From: Vicia villosa
Taxonomy: Eukaryota > Streptophyta > Magnoliopsida > Fabales > Fabaceae
Length of the DNA: 64,000 nucleotides
Reading direction: 5' to 3'
NCBI RefSeq assembly: GCF_029867415.1
Contig: NC_081184.1
Coordinates: 107,865,692 to 107,929,691, forward strand
Below are positions 1 through 12,352 of the stretch, one piece after another. Positions within the stretch are counted from its first letter, which is position 1, and the number at the start of each line of letters is the position of its first letter. A model generated the notes under the pieces. That model did not search any database and was not told the DNA's origin. It saw only the letters and a program-made list of their open reading frames with translations. The translations under genes and the position numbers were made by a program.

Positions 1-186
1 ATGAGTTGAACAAAAGTTGTGTTATATTGTGCAAGTAATAAAAGAAAATTATTTAATTATGCGATGTAGTATTGTCTCTCTATCAACATAAACAAATAAG
101 TATATAAAATATAGGTTTGGATTTACAAAGTTTTATTTATTTATACATTATTTTTATTAATTAAATTTTGGGAATTTACGTGTAAA

Positions 187-376
187 GAGGAGTGCTAGCA
201 ACACTCTCTTTTGAACACTCTCTCAAGCACTCACTTTCTTATTGGTTGAAACATGTGTGGGCCCCTCATTTTGAAAATAGGTCCCACATAAAGTAGTAGG
301 ACCCATACATGTTTCAACCAATAAGGAAGTGAGTGTTTGAGAGAGTGTTCAAAAGAGAGTGTTCCTAGCCTTTCTC
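187..376. mobile_element. Mutator-type MITE
   Basis: The two ends are inverted repeats of about 70 bp: GAGGAGTGCTAGCAACACTC on the left and its counterpart GAGAAAGGCTAGGAACACTC read from the right. Each continues through TTTTGAACACTCTCTCAA into TTGGTTGAAACATG. The word TACGTGTAAA occurs directly outside both ends (177-186 and 377-386). This fits the 9-10 bp target duplication of Mutator-like elements, although the repeat makes the exact boundary ambiguous by a base. No coding capacity. Confidence 0.85.
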
Positions 377-386
377 TACGTGTAAA

Positions 387-691
387 ATATTATTTATAAC
401 TTCTTCTTTTTTATTAATTTCTCAATTTGTATCTTCAACCACTAACAATAATCTCGGAAATGATCATAAATGTGATGGTATTCGCAATATGTCCTCTTTT
501 ATGCAACGAGTTTTTAGTCATAGGTGTTTAAAAAAATTAATTGGATTTTCTACATGTGTAGTGTAATTGGAGAAGTCTTCTTTCATTTTTCTTCTTCGTA
601 GTTGTGTATCCTCCTGCTCTTTTCTTGATTGGTCTATGTACATTTATTGGTTTGAAGCTTTTTGTTCTTCCTATCCAGTTCTACATTCTTC
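387..691. other. Gene-free AT-rich stretch
   Basis: I see no gene, RNA or repeat here. A 77-codon frame crosses the end of this stretch and runs into the neighbouring MITE, so it is not credible. Confidence 0.6.
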
Positions 692-694
692 TTA

Positions 695-950
695 GAGCAT
701 CTTTAATGGTAGTATTTTCTTTTGAGTTCTCCACCTATACATGCCACATCATAGTACCATTGCATTGCAATGCAACTATGAAAAAATTGTGGTACCCAAT
801 CAAATTAGTTTATGAGGTAAAGTTGTGGGCCCAATAATAAGTTTTTAGAATTATACAATTAAAATAAAAATTATAAAAATTATTTTAAGATGATGTGGCT
901 AGTGGGACCCATAAAGAACCCAAAAATGGGTTACACCATTGGAGATGCTC
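695..950. mobile_element. PIF/Harbinger-type MITE
   Basis: Terminal inverted repeats read GAGCATCTTTAATGGT on the left and GAGCATCTCCAATGGT from the right. The 3 bp target TTA lies directly outside both ends (692-694 and 951-953), which is the usual PIF/Harbinger target. The 256 bp interior is AT-rich and non-coding. A larger element at 36618-37298 has similar end sequences and the same TTA target. Confidence 0.85.
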
Positions 951-953
951 TTA

Positions 954-2139
954 AGTTTCTTGATACACGCTTCCATCGCTCCTAAAGTGTTCAACAGTGT
1001 TATTATGATTTTCTTATGTTGTTTATGTTGCGACATTTCACGCCTTATAAACCTTTCCATCTCGTCCCTTCCCAATGATAAAAAAGGTTGGGGTGTGACT
1101 TCTCTTTCCATCAGCATGCTTCCAAGATGGCAAGTTTTTACTCCTAGTCATATCATTTTACTAGGTTTAGTTTGTTGGTTTGAATATGGGATTATTTGTC
1201 TAGAAGGGGGGGTATAATAAACAATTATATATCCCTTCTTTTTTACTTTTAAAATCAGATTACACAAGTGGAAATAAATATGGTGAAAATTTTGATTTAA
1301 ATGGCTTTAAGCTATTGGAAGAATATTGTCGTAATACACACACGCACACACAAACACACACCAATGATTTGAAATGAAAATATGGACAATACAATAGACA
1401 ATGTTTAAAGTTTTAAACAAAATTTTTGATGCACTTAACAATTAATTAGGTTTGAGCAATTCTGATTTCAATTTTTATAGAATAATCGATGATGTGATTA
1501 TTTAAAAATAAAATTCCAATCAAACCTAGACTTATACAAATTAAGACTATCAACAATGAATGCAATAAACCTATGAAGCATACAATTCTATATTAAACGG
1601 TAAGTCTACCCAGACCTCAGCATCACAAACACACGCACTAGGGTGGCCATACATCCATTCATTTACACCCATCCAACTAATTATATATCAAAACATCTTT
1701 TTAAATTCAAATTTCAACCTCACGACACTATCAAATGGTGGTTTTGTGATTTCTTTATTTCTCAACCAAATCAAAAAGTGTAAAAAGCTATTTCGCTTGA
1801 AAGTTCACAAGGAATTCAGATATGGACATATGATCATAACATTCATTTATATTAAATGTATCACATGAATTTTGAACAAAACCAAAAAAAATAAATAGCT
1901 TTAGTACCCATGAGTTTAAGTTGGGTACAAGTACATTTAATGTAAATTATATGTTAATTTTAATTTATTTTAAAATAAAAAAATGATGTGGTATTAAATT
2001 CTACTTTTTGATTGGACGAGAGTATCGATACCCAACTAAACTCAAGGGTATCAGAGTGATCACCGTAATAAAAACACTTATCCAATTCTTTTTCACGCAA
2101 AACCCTTCTGCAAACTCAATCTTCACTACAAACCCTTCT
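954..2139. other. Gene-free region with a CA-rich tract
   Basis: No gene recognised. It holds a short CA-rich microsatellite near 1330-1362 and AT-rich unique-looking sequence. A 72-codon minus-strand frame (899-1117) extends out of the MITE and matches nothing I know. Confidence 0.5.
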
Positions 2140-2672
2140 CGATTTTTTTATCAATATGCCACAAAAATGAAAACAAAATATCAATATGCCACAAATTGAA
2201 AAAAAAATCTAAAATGCCCTCTTTTGCAGTTGGTGTTCGTCTAACCCTTGGCCGACCCATGAAAAAAAACTCATGCAGTTGGAGTTCGGCCAACCCTTGG
2301 ACGAACACTTGAAAAATTGTAGAAAACTAATTAAGTCAGTTAAAAGGATACCTGACTTAACAAGCGGAAATTTTAGGTTTCGCGCTTGTTAAGTCAGCTA
2401 TTCCTTTTAACCGACTTAATAAGTTTTCTACGTTAAGTGCGGAATCTGAAAATTCCACTTGTTAAGTCAGGTATCTTGTTTAACCGACTTAACAAGTTTT
2501 CTACAATTTTTCAAGTGTTCGTCCAAGGGTTGGCCGAATTCCAACTACATGAGTTTTTCTTCATGGGGTTGGCTAAGGGTTGGATGAACCCCAACTGCAA
2601 AAGAGGGCATTTTGATTTATTTATTTTTAATTTGTGGCATATTGATATTTTATTTTCATTTTTGTGGCATCA
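2140..2672. mobile_element. Foldback element with about 250 bp inverted arms
   Basis: The left arm (ATCAATATGCCACAAA, then a block with CCCTCTTTTGCAGTTGG, then GGCCAACCCTTGGACGAACA) reappears inverted in the right arm from about 2400 to 2672. Within the arms the word GACTTAACAAG recurs in both orientations as sub-repeats. Two short frames with nearly the same peptide (around 2126-2308 minus and 2437-2640 plus) are simply the two arms read in mirror image. No clear target duplication was found, so the ends are approximate. Confidence 0.75.
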
Positions 2673-2679
2673 AATAATT

Positions 2680-3406
2680 TGTAACACCCCACACATATTA
2701 TTGCCTAGGATAACATGCATATGGTATTAATTGGTACACGAAAGTCATACATAAGCAGTGGAAAACATATATAGTAGTAATACAAATACAAAGCCGAATG
2801 TATCATGGCCAAAAAGATACATAAATCCCAAGTAGTACTATACACCATCCAAAATAGAAATAGCTGAAGGGAACAAAACGATAAGGAATATCATCAAGAA
2901 ACACCATCGCAAGTCTAATCCATCTTACCCTTGCCTTCATCCTGCCTCGAACCACCTGAAAAAGAAGATTATTGGAAAGGGGTGAGATTACTAAATCTCA
3001 GTGAGCCTCCATATCTTAAGGGTTCACTCGGTCCTACAGGGTACATACAAACAACGAATCCGCCGTGGATCTGGATTTTGCCTCCCTTTCGGGTACAAAT
3101 ACACAATATGGGTATTATCATCGTTGGAAGTCCCATGACTAACTAATCAAACAAACGCACAAACAGCACACAAGTATGCAGTCGCTAGTACAACCACGTC
3201 ACAGTGTTTGTATCAGCCCATCGGCGAGGACCTAATGATATTGCCTATGTGGCATCACTAGGGGTGAATAAACAAGTGATCTTACCGACATGGTATCACA
3301 ATTTCACCGTAACTACATCCGATGTTTTCCCGCTAGAGGAAATGCTTACATAGTACACGATGAGTCTACACCAGATCATTCCCATCGAGTACAAGCATTT
3401 CCCCGG
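2680..3406 (+). mobile_element. Truncated Ty3/gypsy-type LTR, first piece
   Basis: Begins TGTAACACCCC, the common start of plant chromovirus-type LTRs, and contains GTGAGATTACTAAATCTCAG, typical of such LTRs. It is interrupted at 3406 by the 13 kb Ogre-type element and resumes at 16435. The 5 bp duplication CCCGG marks the join. The lineage is an inference from the LTR start. No second LTR or internal domain of this element is visible. Confidence 0.6.
3358..3387. repeat. Constant-loop hairpin, isolated copy
   Basis: CGATG (3358-3362) and CATCG (3383-3387) form a perfect stem around a loop that matches the AGTATACACCAGATCATTCC loop at 16445-16706 except for one base (AGTCTACACC). Extending outwards, GTAC and GTAC also pair, giving a 10 bp stem with one mismatch. 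This copy was separated from the others by the Ogre-type insertion. Confidence 0.75.
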
Positions 3407-6400
3407 TGTAATACGGTGAACTGACTTTTTATTAATCGGAATGTCGCGGTAAGCAAGAGTCGCCACCGACTTTTATTTTATCCAATTGGAAAGGCAAAAA
3501 GAACAGGAAAGACCTTTGAAAGATTTTGAGTTCGGGGGGTAAGTTATACAAAGGGAAGGTGTAAGGCACCCTTTGTATCCATGGTTATCCATGGGCTCTT
3601 AATTGCTTGGCTCACTTTGTTTTGTTTGAATTGTTTGAAAAGTGTCGTGTGTGAATAGTAAAGAGATTTTGTTAAGGACTTTAGCTTGTAAATAAGCGTA
3701 GCCTTGTTTTGAAAATATTTGAAAGTTAGTGGAAAAAGAGTTTGAATTTGATTTTGAATTTGAAATAGAGCAAGCAATTAATAGCAACTACCTTAAGTTT
3801 TAAAGTTTTGTTCTTTTAGTCTTTCAGGTGAAAGGATCTATCCATACCATAAGAGGGCAGGAAGTCTTTCAATTGGATGTGGAAGGGTCGTCGGGAATAA
3901 TCGTTCGCCATAAGACTGTCCCTAGCCATAAAGAGGGCAGGTAGTCTAAGGGAAGGATATAATAGTCATTTTATTCTTTAGGCATCATGCGAGGATACCT
4001 TAGCAATTTGGGGACAATCATTCTGTATAAGGCAACCTCGAGGGAGTTTCAATAACTTTGAAGGCGACATTGCTTTAGGTATCCTCGGAATCGAGGGACT
4101 TTGACTATTTTAACAACTTAAAGGCAACAGGAAACAAGGCAGCAATTAATAGGCAATAGGCAACAAGAGAGGTTACCCTAGAGGTGAGTGTGTGCACCAA
4201 TCACGTGATTGTATTCAGATAATATTTATCTTATAGTTATAGTTATCTAATTCTGTTAAAGGCTTGCACTCCCTAAGATTACTAACCACGCAGTTTAAAA
4301 TTGCAGAAAATTAAAGGCGGAAAGATAAATGTCCTACGCTATTACAATAAACACCTGCGGGGATGGGGGAAATTAAAAGACAACAGAAAACCCTTATAGG
4401 GTCACAAAAATAAAAGGGAAAAATTAATTTCCACATCTTCTTCGCCTTGATCTTCTTTGAATCTTTGATTGACTCTGATCATCTGAGAAAATAATAGAAA
4501 ATAAATAGCAGTTAGTGTAGGAGAGATTCATCGACTATTTGTATAAGCCCTAATTCAGTTTATAAGGAAAAAGGAGAAATGATATTTAAATAAAATAAAA
4601 AAAGAAAAGATTAGAAACTTAGCTTCTTGATTGGCATGGCGCGTAGTTGGAAGATTTCTGATTAACCCTAAAAAGCATTGACATGAAGAAGAGAAGCGTT
4701 AGTGCATTTAAGATTCGTTAACTATAGGTATAAACCCTATTTCACAAAACAAATAAATGGGATTGAACAAACCCTAAAAAGATAATGATGGGTAGATGAG
4801 CCAGAATAGAATATAATAATTATAAGGTTAAACCTAATATTTTAATTAATTAAGTGTATAAATAAAAATAAAAATTAAAGGATTGTAAAGAAAATCGAGT
4901 TTTCGATTTAAAAATAGATAATTATAAAACTATTATTTATATAAATGATTTATAGTAAAACAAATAAATAACAAAAGAATGATAAAAACAAAAACAAAAA
5001 AAAAAAGAATAAAAGATAATTATGTAATTGAAAAATAAAAAAAAAAAAATAAAAAAAAATTTAGAGAAACTTAGCTTGGATCAGGTGTGTTGAGTTTGCG
5101 AAGGTCTATGGTGGACGTGTCCTTCAAGGCCTTTGGATTTGCATTTGCTGAAGATCTGATGGTCATGCCTTGAAGGTCTACCATGATCACGTGTGTGGCC
5201 CCTGCGCTGGATCTATCGAATTTGCAATTATTAAAAATAATTGCGTTACCTGGGAATCGAACCCAGATCTTTGCAGACGCATGCTCTAACCACAAGCCAT
5301 TCATGCTATCACTTTTTGCTGTTAACAACTCTGCAAAAAAAACAAGATATAGAAAAACGTGACAGAATAAATATATAAAAAAAAAATAACATAATGTCAA
5401 TTGGTCACTTTGAGATTTAAGTGACTAAAAGACAAAAGTTTGCAAGGACCACTCGCACGACGCCACATGTCCGAAGCTAGAAGACAAAAGAACAATGGAC
5501 CAACCATGTGATGACACGCGGTCATCTTCTTCATGCAAACAAAATTGCATCGTGAACCACCAGCCAAGAACACAAAATTATGTGACTTTCAAGCAATTTC
5601 CAATCAACATATCTCTCCCATCTCTTCATGAAATCGTACGAAATAAAAACCAAAATCGAAGAGCTCCAAATGGGGAACAATATAGAACCAATTATTTTCA
5701 CAAATAAAGCATTTATCTTATAGAAAATAGAACAACAAGGCGTGGGTCTAACCTTTTGTATCCATAGAAAATAGTAAAACCTACAAAACTTAAATCCATA
5801 GAATATGATTATAATAAACACACAAAGAGTCTGGATCACCTATTTTGGTCCTTACGAATTAAATGGTGCGGTTTATATTGCCTGAAAACACCTGTACACG
5901 GTAGTCGGAAGCATAGGACCTCGAAAGCCCTAACAATGGTGGAACGTCGTATCTGCCTCAAAGCTTCACGAAAACGGCTCTAATTTCTTCTAAGCATCAT
6001 CATTAACTCAAATAGGTGGTTAGCTTATATCAAAACACAGTAAAACATGAATTTATAAAAAAATCAAAATATGCATGAAGATGGTGAATTGAACGTGAGC
6101 GTTATAAAGGTTATAGCCATCATGCATTGATCCAAACCTACTATATATCACCTTAGGAAGAGAACATGATGCTTGTTTGGCTCTAAAACTCCTTGTAATG
6201 ATGAATACGAAAATTCACTATTCTTCGATATTCTTGACGCTTGGAAACCCTTGTCCCCTCTCTAATTTTCGTGCCCCTGGCTGCTGAGAATGTAAGATAT
6301 ATATAGAGAATAGGATTAGGTCAGAATCATGGAGAAATATCTTGCTTTTCTTTAGAAAAATATTTGGTTCAAATCTTGCACATAATCTTTCTATTTTTGC

Positions 6401-7487
6401 TCCTTCTCAATCCAATTTCTTTTCTTACGATTTTGGAATGATTATGTGGGATATTTGACAAATAATTGAATCAATTCTAAAGACAAATCAAATCTTCTAT
6501 TATTTTTATAATTTTATTTAATTAAATTATGATTTTAATGAATAAAATCTATAAAATAATAAATAAAAATAATAAAAATATAAAAGGTATATTCCATGGT
6601 CGTGGATGGGCTTAAGAAGGTGTTAGAACAAAAAGAAATCAAGCCCATTTAGAAGAAGAATCATTTTGGACCATATTTCTCTTTGTACACCTCTTGAAAA
6701 TTGCTCAATTTGCACGTGTTGTAACCTTCTCAATTTTCAATATTTTTGAGTGTTCTTGGACCTTTTAGAAAGCTTTAAGAGTCCTCTAAAGGCTCCTTTT
6801 GGTTTCATCTCAATTGAGTCTACCATGTTCAAGTTATGAACTTTTGAAAAAGACGACTTTTTGCGATCTCTTAGAAGGACCTGTAATGTTTTGGCCTATA
6901 TCTCTTATGCGGAAGCATTTCTGGATCTTGGACCCAACATAAAAGTCGTAGAGAATTGAATTTCCTTGAAAATGAGATTTGGTTGAGGAATTTATGATAA
7001 AGTATGAGAGAGATACAATCAGTCAAAGTTGGGTTGACTTTTAGTTCAAAACCCTAAATTAGTAACTTGGACATTTGAAGACTTCGGAGCTTTCCTTGAT
7101 AAATCATGATCAATACTTGATCAAATGATGAATTATACTTCATAATGAGGATGTTTACCAAAAATCAGAAGTTTTGCCTGTGGTTTGACCATAGTTTGAC
7201 TTTTGGGTCAACCAGTCGATTACTGATCGTTTGGGCCATTGAATGAGCAATCTTTTGAATCAGAGCTTGAAACTTGGCATGAGGATAATTTGAAACATAT
7301 GAGAGACCATGAAATCCACTTGAGGTATCAGAAGTTGATTTTACTTTGAGAGAAGCAAAACCCTAGTTGGAGGGTTTGTTGTTTAGGAGAGAGACTGCAT
7401 GCTTCCTTCTTGTATATCTTTGAGCATTTGAAAGTCAGATTGACTGAAATATGAATAAATATGTTGGGCAAATTTTGGGGTATGACA
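3407..7487 (-). repeat. 3' LTR of the 13 kb Ogre-type element
   Basis: Plus-strand ends are TGTAATACGG and GGTATGACA, which is TGTCATACC...CA on the element's strand. It is a near-identical copy of 12353-16434. Short frames inside (3544-3787, 5071-5400, 5495-5839) recur exactly in the other LTR and are not credible genes. Confidence 0.93.
5241..5305 (-). other. tRNA-derived sequence inside the LTR
   Basis: The minus strand contains a perfect T-arm (CTGGG-TTCGATT-CCCAG, 5250-5266) with the B-box GGTTCGATTCC, and upstream a D-arm-like GTGGTTAGAGCA resembling an A-box. The spacing between them is about six bases too short for a normal anticodon arm plus variable loop, and the acceptor ends do not pair. 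A perfect 9 bp hairpin (GCAATTATT / AATAATTGC, 5224-5244) follows. It is probably a tRNA relic or SINE head, not a working tRNA. Confidence 0.55.
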
Positions 7488-7500
7488 GCTGCCCCTGTTC
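7488..7500 (-). other. Polypurine tract of the 13 kb element
   Basis: Minus-strand AACAGGGGCAGC lies directly before the TGTCATACC start of the 3' LTR, where plus-strand DNA synthesis is primed in LTR retrotransposons. Confidence 0.75.
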
Positions 7501-7809
7501 AATCTTCTTATACCTGAGGATATAGATTGGCTTGTGTGCCTGTCGGAATCTGAAGGTAGAAGAGGATTGAACACTAGAATACCCAAGAATTTGCCCAAGC
7601 CGAAGCAGGGACTTTTGCTGGAGACGGGCTTAAAGATGTCGCGCAAGTGTTGGAAAGATGTATGAGACGGGCTTAAAGATGCCATCTGATCTGGATAAAT
7701 ACGAAAGTCAGAATGAGTCGTACGTTAGACTATATCCGAGCTTGAAGTATTGAGGTGTTTGTCGGAGATGGGCTTGAAGATGCCATCAGAGGTTTGAAAA
7801 GTTGATTGT

Positions 7810-8169
7810 TTTAAGGAATCGTCTGAGATATCGACTTAAATCTGAAGGTAGATCATTAAGGAACCGTCCAAGGTATCGACTTAGATCTGAAGGTAGATTG
7901 TTAAGGAACCGTTCAAGGTATCGACTTAACTCTGAAGGTGGATCATTAAGGAACCGTCCAAGGTATCAACTTAACTCCAAAGGTAGATCATTAAGGAACC
8001 GTCCAAGGTATCAACTTAGATCTGAAGGTAGATTGTTAAGGAACCGTCCAAGGTATCGACTTAACTCTGAAGGTGGATCATTAAGGAACCGTCCAAGGTA
8101 TCGACTTAACTCCAAAGGTAGATCATTAAGGAACCGTCCAAGGTATCGACTTAGATCTGAAGGTAGATT
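7810..8169. repeat. 45 bp minisatellite, 8 copies, 135 bp higher-order pattern
   Basis: Units begin TTAAGGAACCGTCCAAGG and are exactly 45 bp. Unit ends alternate among three types: GATCTGAAGGTAGATTG, ACTCTGAAGGTGGATCA and ACTCCAAAGGTAGATCA, in the order A-B-C-A-B-C-A after a first C-like unit. Because 45 is a multiple of three, a 127-codon frame stays open through the array with a 15-residue repeat (LRNRPRYRL...). I treat that frame as a by-product of the period. Confidence 0.9.
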
Positions 8170-10594
8170 GTTAATGTTTATTTGACTGCAGCAGTAACCT
8201 GAAAAAGGTAAAGTTAGTTTTTTATGCCATGTCATGATGCATGTAATGTTTTTATGTGACGGGATTCTCAAAATAAATGAGAACCTCGCATGTTATGTAC
8301 GCACTTGTCGCGATGCTTTATGTATTATGTATGAACGTGTATGCAATTGTATGAATATGTTTATGACATGTGATATGTGAATATGATTTATGTTGTCTTG
8401 ATTGAGAAAATAAATCTCTGTATCCTTGTGATTTTATCGTCCGATCTTGTCTTGAGGATGCTCAGCTGGGGATTTATGGTTTCTGCTTGGGGATGATCAG
8501 TAGTTTGATGGATCCTGACTGCGGATGAAAGATATTAGTAAGCCATGTTGGAGAAAAGCAAAGTGTCGGAGAACCGGTGGTGTTGAAGATGTAAACTCTG
8601 TTGGGGAGCCATGTCTTTGTCGGGACGAGTATGTTTGAAGATATCTTCTTAATGATTACTCTGTGGGGATATGATCTTATGACCGTGGCTCTGTGGGGAG
8701 ATGTGGGTGTCTCGAAAGTTGCCCCCAGTATCATAGTAACTTACTACTTGATTCAGGACACGCCACTGAGTATTGATCAAGACATTGAACTGGACTTGCA
8801 TAGATTTGCCCCAGTTAGCAGGAACTTTGGAAAGATTCGCCTCGCGAGGACTTTATGAGATGTTTACTATGGGCGATATGCCCCCAGTAATCATAGGCTC
8901 ATGACAATGTCTCACGTTGATTGGGGAGTAGCTTTAGATATACTTGGATGCATATCCATGAGAGATTCTCAGAATCTTGACTTGATTGCCCCAGATTGAT
9001 TGGAAAATAATTTGAAATCCACTTGGAATGTATGCCTTTGACTTTTTGGCATTTAAGAGATTCTTCAAATCTTGACTTGATTGCCCCAGATTGATCGGAC
9101 GACGCGTGCCATGCCCCTTGTATACGCAGGAGACATTGCTTCTCGGAGTAATCTTGTCTGTCGGGATAACTTTCAGTCATTAGTTGTACCCTGTGCAAGT
9201 TCTTTCTGATGCTAACATTTGAAATTATGTAGCAGAATATGTTTAATAATGAATTCATGAGATGCAGTGCGTACGTCTGTCTTGAGTTTTTGAAAAACAT
9301 TAAAACAGGAGATGTAAAAGCGTGATATTTGTAAAAACATGCTATTTTTGTAGAAGCGAAATATCGACTCAGCATTTTGGTAACCCTTAAGGAGTCGGGA
9401 TACCTTTTTGGTGACAATATGCTTTTGAACTAACCATGCTTCAATTAGGACTTTCAAGGGTTGTAACGTGGCTTGGTTCGCGGTTTAAGAAACAAAGGAT
9501 AAAGGCTCAAAATTTTATTGTACCCACCTCTCTTCGTGATGACCTTCAGTCCTAAGCTCAGTTAATTCAACTTATGCATTGAGGTTCCAAGAGATTTTGG
9601 ATTTGCACCTTTGATAATGATGATGGTTCATAAGCAAAAGAACTTTTGAGATGGCAGTCTCTTCTTCCTTTTGGTAGTCACAACATTGTGTTGTTCAGGA
9701 ATTTTTTGACTTCTTTTTTCATCTTTTTGATGTCCCTAACTTTTGCCTGAACTGTCTCTTTTGAGCTTACAGTCAGCGGGACGCCTTGATTTTTGCCTAA
9801 GTCTTCTTTTTGATTTTTGACTTAGCAGGCTTTTCTTTGTATATATGTTTTTCATTTTTTTTATTTTTGAAAGATATTGACTGCCTTGTTTAATGATTGA
9901 TGAACCGTCATTGTCTTTTGATTGACATTTCCAACACTTCTTTGATGTGTGCGGTTGAACGTTTGTGATTGAAACCTTTGTTGAAAGGTGTACTAAATGA
10001 TTCTCTTAAAATAGAATGCACAACCAAATTAACTGAGAACTACCCTGCCCCAGGTTATGATCAAGGGTTTTAATTAGTACAAGAAAGAAACTTCTACTTC
10101 TTAGGCTCAAAGGGGTTAACGAGGGATTAACATCCTTATATCTCCACTGTTTAGGAATTGAAACAATGCCTGTACATCGTCAACATAGTCCATTCAAAAG
10201 CATACTGTATAAGGTTGCGGTATTGTTTTCGTCATCCTCCCTTAAAAGGCCTATAGCTTAGCAGGAGTTGAGTATCATAAAGCATATGCAAAGTAAAGAC
10301 ATAATTTGAAATGAGTGATAGCGAAATAAATTATTCAAGACAAACATATGCAATGCACTGATGATGATTATTAAGACAAATAATGTCTATCATGAGTCAA
10401 ATGTTTAAACAAACAGAAAGGATACTTGTAAACGAAAGTAGATCTAATGATCCAAAAGTTCGTCCGTCGAGACGTCAATCAATCTTGTCATGACTAGGCA
10501 TAGGAGCGGTGATCACCACAGGGGTTTCAGGAGGGTGGTGTTAGAATTTGTTGGCTCGATTGCCCTGAGCATCTGGATCATATGAGTGAATTGA

Positions 10595-10843
10595 TTGTTG
10601 TGACTCAGTTGTCGTGATTCCATTATCGTGACTCAGTTGTCGTGACTTTGTTGTCGTGATTCCATTATCGTGACTCAGTTGTCGTGATTCCATTATCGTG
10701 ACTCAGTTGTCGTGACTTCGTTGTCGTGATTCCATTATCGTGACTCAGTTGTCGTGATTCCATTATCGTGACTCAGTTGTCGTGACTTTGTCGTCGTGAC
10801 TTTGTTGTCGTGACTCAGTTGTCGTGACTTCATTGTCGTGGTC
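10595..10843. repeat. 14 bp tandem repeat, about 18 copies
   Basis: Units follow TTGTCGTGACTCAG, alternating with TTATCGTGACTCAG and TTGTCGTGATTCCA. Pairs of units form a partly regular 28 bp pattern. Many units contain TGACTCA, a bZIP-type binding word, but no function is shown. The array lies in the interior of the Ogre-type element. Confidence 0.88.
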
Positions 10844-11539
10844 TTTTCTGATTTGAGTGTCATGATTAAATCTTTAATCGCACGCTTCAACGGTCTACCA
10901 TCCTTTAGACCATAACCAGGATTGTTCGAATAATAAGCGCATCTTGCATTGTAATTGTACCCCAAGAATAGGAGTGCCTTCAATTCTTCTTGCCCCTTGG
11001 GTGAGTTCAGAATAAAAGTCTGGGATCAGGTATTCCGAACCTGGAGGTGTTTGACTGATTGCTCGAAATCCACTTATGCTGAAGTAAACAACAAGAGAGA
11101 ATGAGATACCCGTTGTGAGAAACCTGTTATGCGATGTTATGGATGCAAATGCAATATTTTCAAGGATCATTAGGAATTTAGTTAGCAACATTAAAAAATG
11201 ATTTGGTCGCGCCTTTGTCTGAAGAAATATGAACTTTGTCTTGGAACGTCTTTCTTTGAGAATCGAGCTCACCATATCGAGTGGGTCATCGCCTCTAATT
11301 CGGGATACTTCTGAATTTGAAAGTATATGGCTAGAGGAAAATAAATCCTCTTGCCCTTTGATAGGTACTGTGTCTTTGAATTGGAAGATATGTGGCCAGA
11401 GGAAAATAAATCCTCTTGCCCCTTGATTGGGAGATCAACCTTTGATAGAGGTACCTGAAATTGTGCGCCCTAAATCTCTAAGATCCTTGAAAGGGTTAGT
11501 TAAATCATGTTATGCTTATGATGTCATGATGTCATGATG

Positions 11540-11721
11540 TTATGCGGATGCAGTTCATTAGACATAGTGTGAGATAGTAAGGGCAAAAAAGTACTTTAAC
11601 AAAACCTGCAAGGAAACAAAGGTTAGTATGTTATGCGAATATAGCTCATTAGGCATAGCGTGGAATAGTGAGGGAAAAACAAGTCCTTTAACAAAACCTG
11701 CGAGAAAACAAAGGTTAGTAG
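11540..11721. repeat. 91 bp tandem duplication
   Basis: Two diverged copies start TTATGCGGATGCAG (11540) and TTATGCGAATATAG (11631), and both end with AACAAAGGTTAGTA. They are part of the non-coding interior. The preceding 30 bp is a short ATGTCATG repeat. Confidence 0.8.
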
Positions 11722-12330
11722 CAAACGCAAACAAGTCACACAAGTGCCCTTAGGTTTAGAGGCTTGCATGAAGTTCGTAGGTAAGTACCCTCCCCACTGA
11801 CGTTTAGTTGGTTCAACCTGTCCTAGAATAGTAACCGGGTTCTATGGTGCTCATATCCCTGATCTTTCTCGTGGGCATTGTCTCAACATAGCGCACAATC
11901 GGCCAGCCAAAAGCATCCCTTGAGTCCAATCTCAATGAGTGTAGCATCGAGTATCAACCAGCTTCAGTCAGGAATCCAAAGCCAGCCATCTCGCTACTTC
12001 CTATAGGCCAAAGTCAAGTTCAACTAAGGTTCTAAGGGCGAATTAGTGCTTATGACACCACGCGGTAGCCAAACGTCTCCTCGATCAGATTCAAGGGCCA
12101 TCAGGACAAACCAAAGCGTCGCACTAACGGTGGCCACCAGTTCAACCATAACGATACATGTCGTACAGCCTCCCTGGTCTATTGCCACATACCTAAGGTA
12201 CACTAGATCCGGGTGTAGGATCTTTCACACAGCAGAATACCCAAAGCAGCCTTTAAAGATAAATCAAACAAGTCAAACAAATTTAAAGTGATCCTAGCTC
12301 TAAGGTAACCCCTCTTTTTAATCGAAAGCA

Positions 12331-12348
12331 TCCCCAGCAGAGTCGCCA
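12331..12348 (-). other. Primer-binding site of the 13 kb element
   Basis: Minus-strand TGGCGACTCTGCTGGGGA lies four bases inside the end of the 5' LTR. This TGGCGACTC-type site is the one used by Ogre/Tat-lineage elements of legumes. It fixes the element's orientation as minus. Confidence 0.88.
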
Positions 12349-12352
12349 GTTC

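Noticed and set aside
899..1117. A 72-codon minus frame rich in Glu, Arg and Lys
   Set aside because: It begins outside the MITE and runs into its end. I recognise no family and no splice signals.
5241..5305. A tRNA gene in the LTR
   Set aside because: The T-arm is good, but the anticodon region is about six bases short and the acceptor strands do not pair, so it is listed only as a relic.
3544..5839. LTR frames that are perfectly conserved at 12490-14786
   Set aside because: Their conservation reflects the near-identical LTR copies, not coding constraint.
7802..8185. A 127-residue Arg-rich repeat protein
   Set aside because: The frame is open only because the tandem unit is 45 bp. No start context, domain or conservation supports it.
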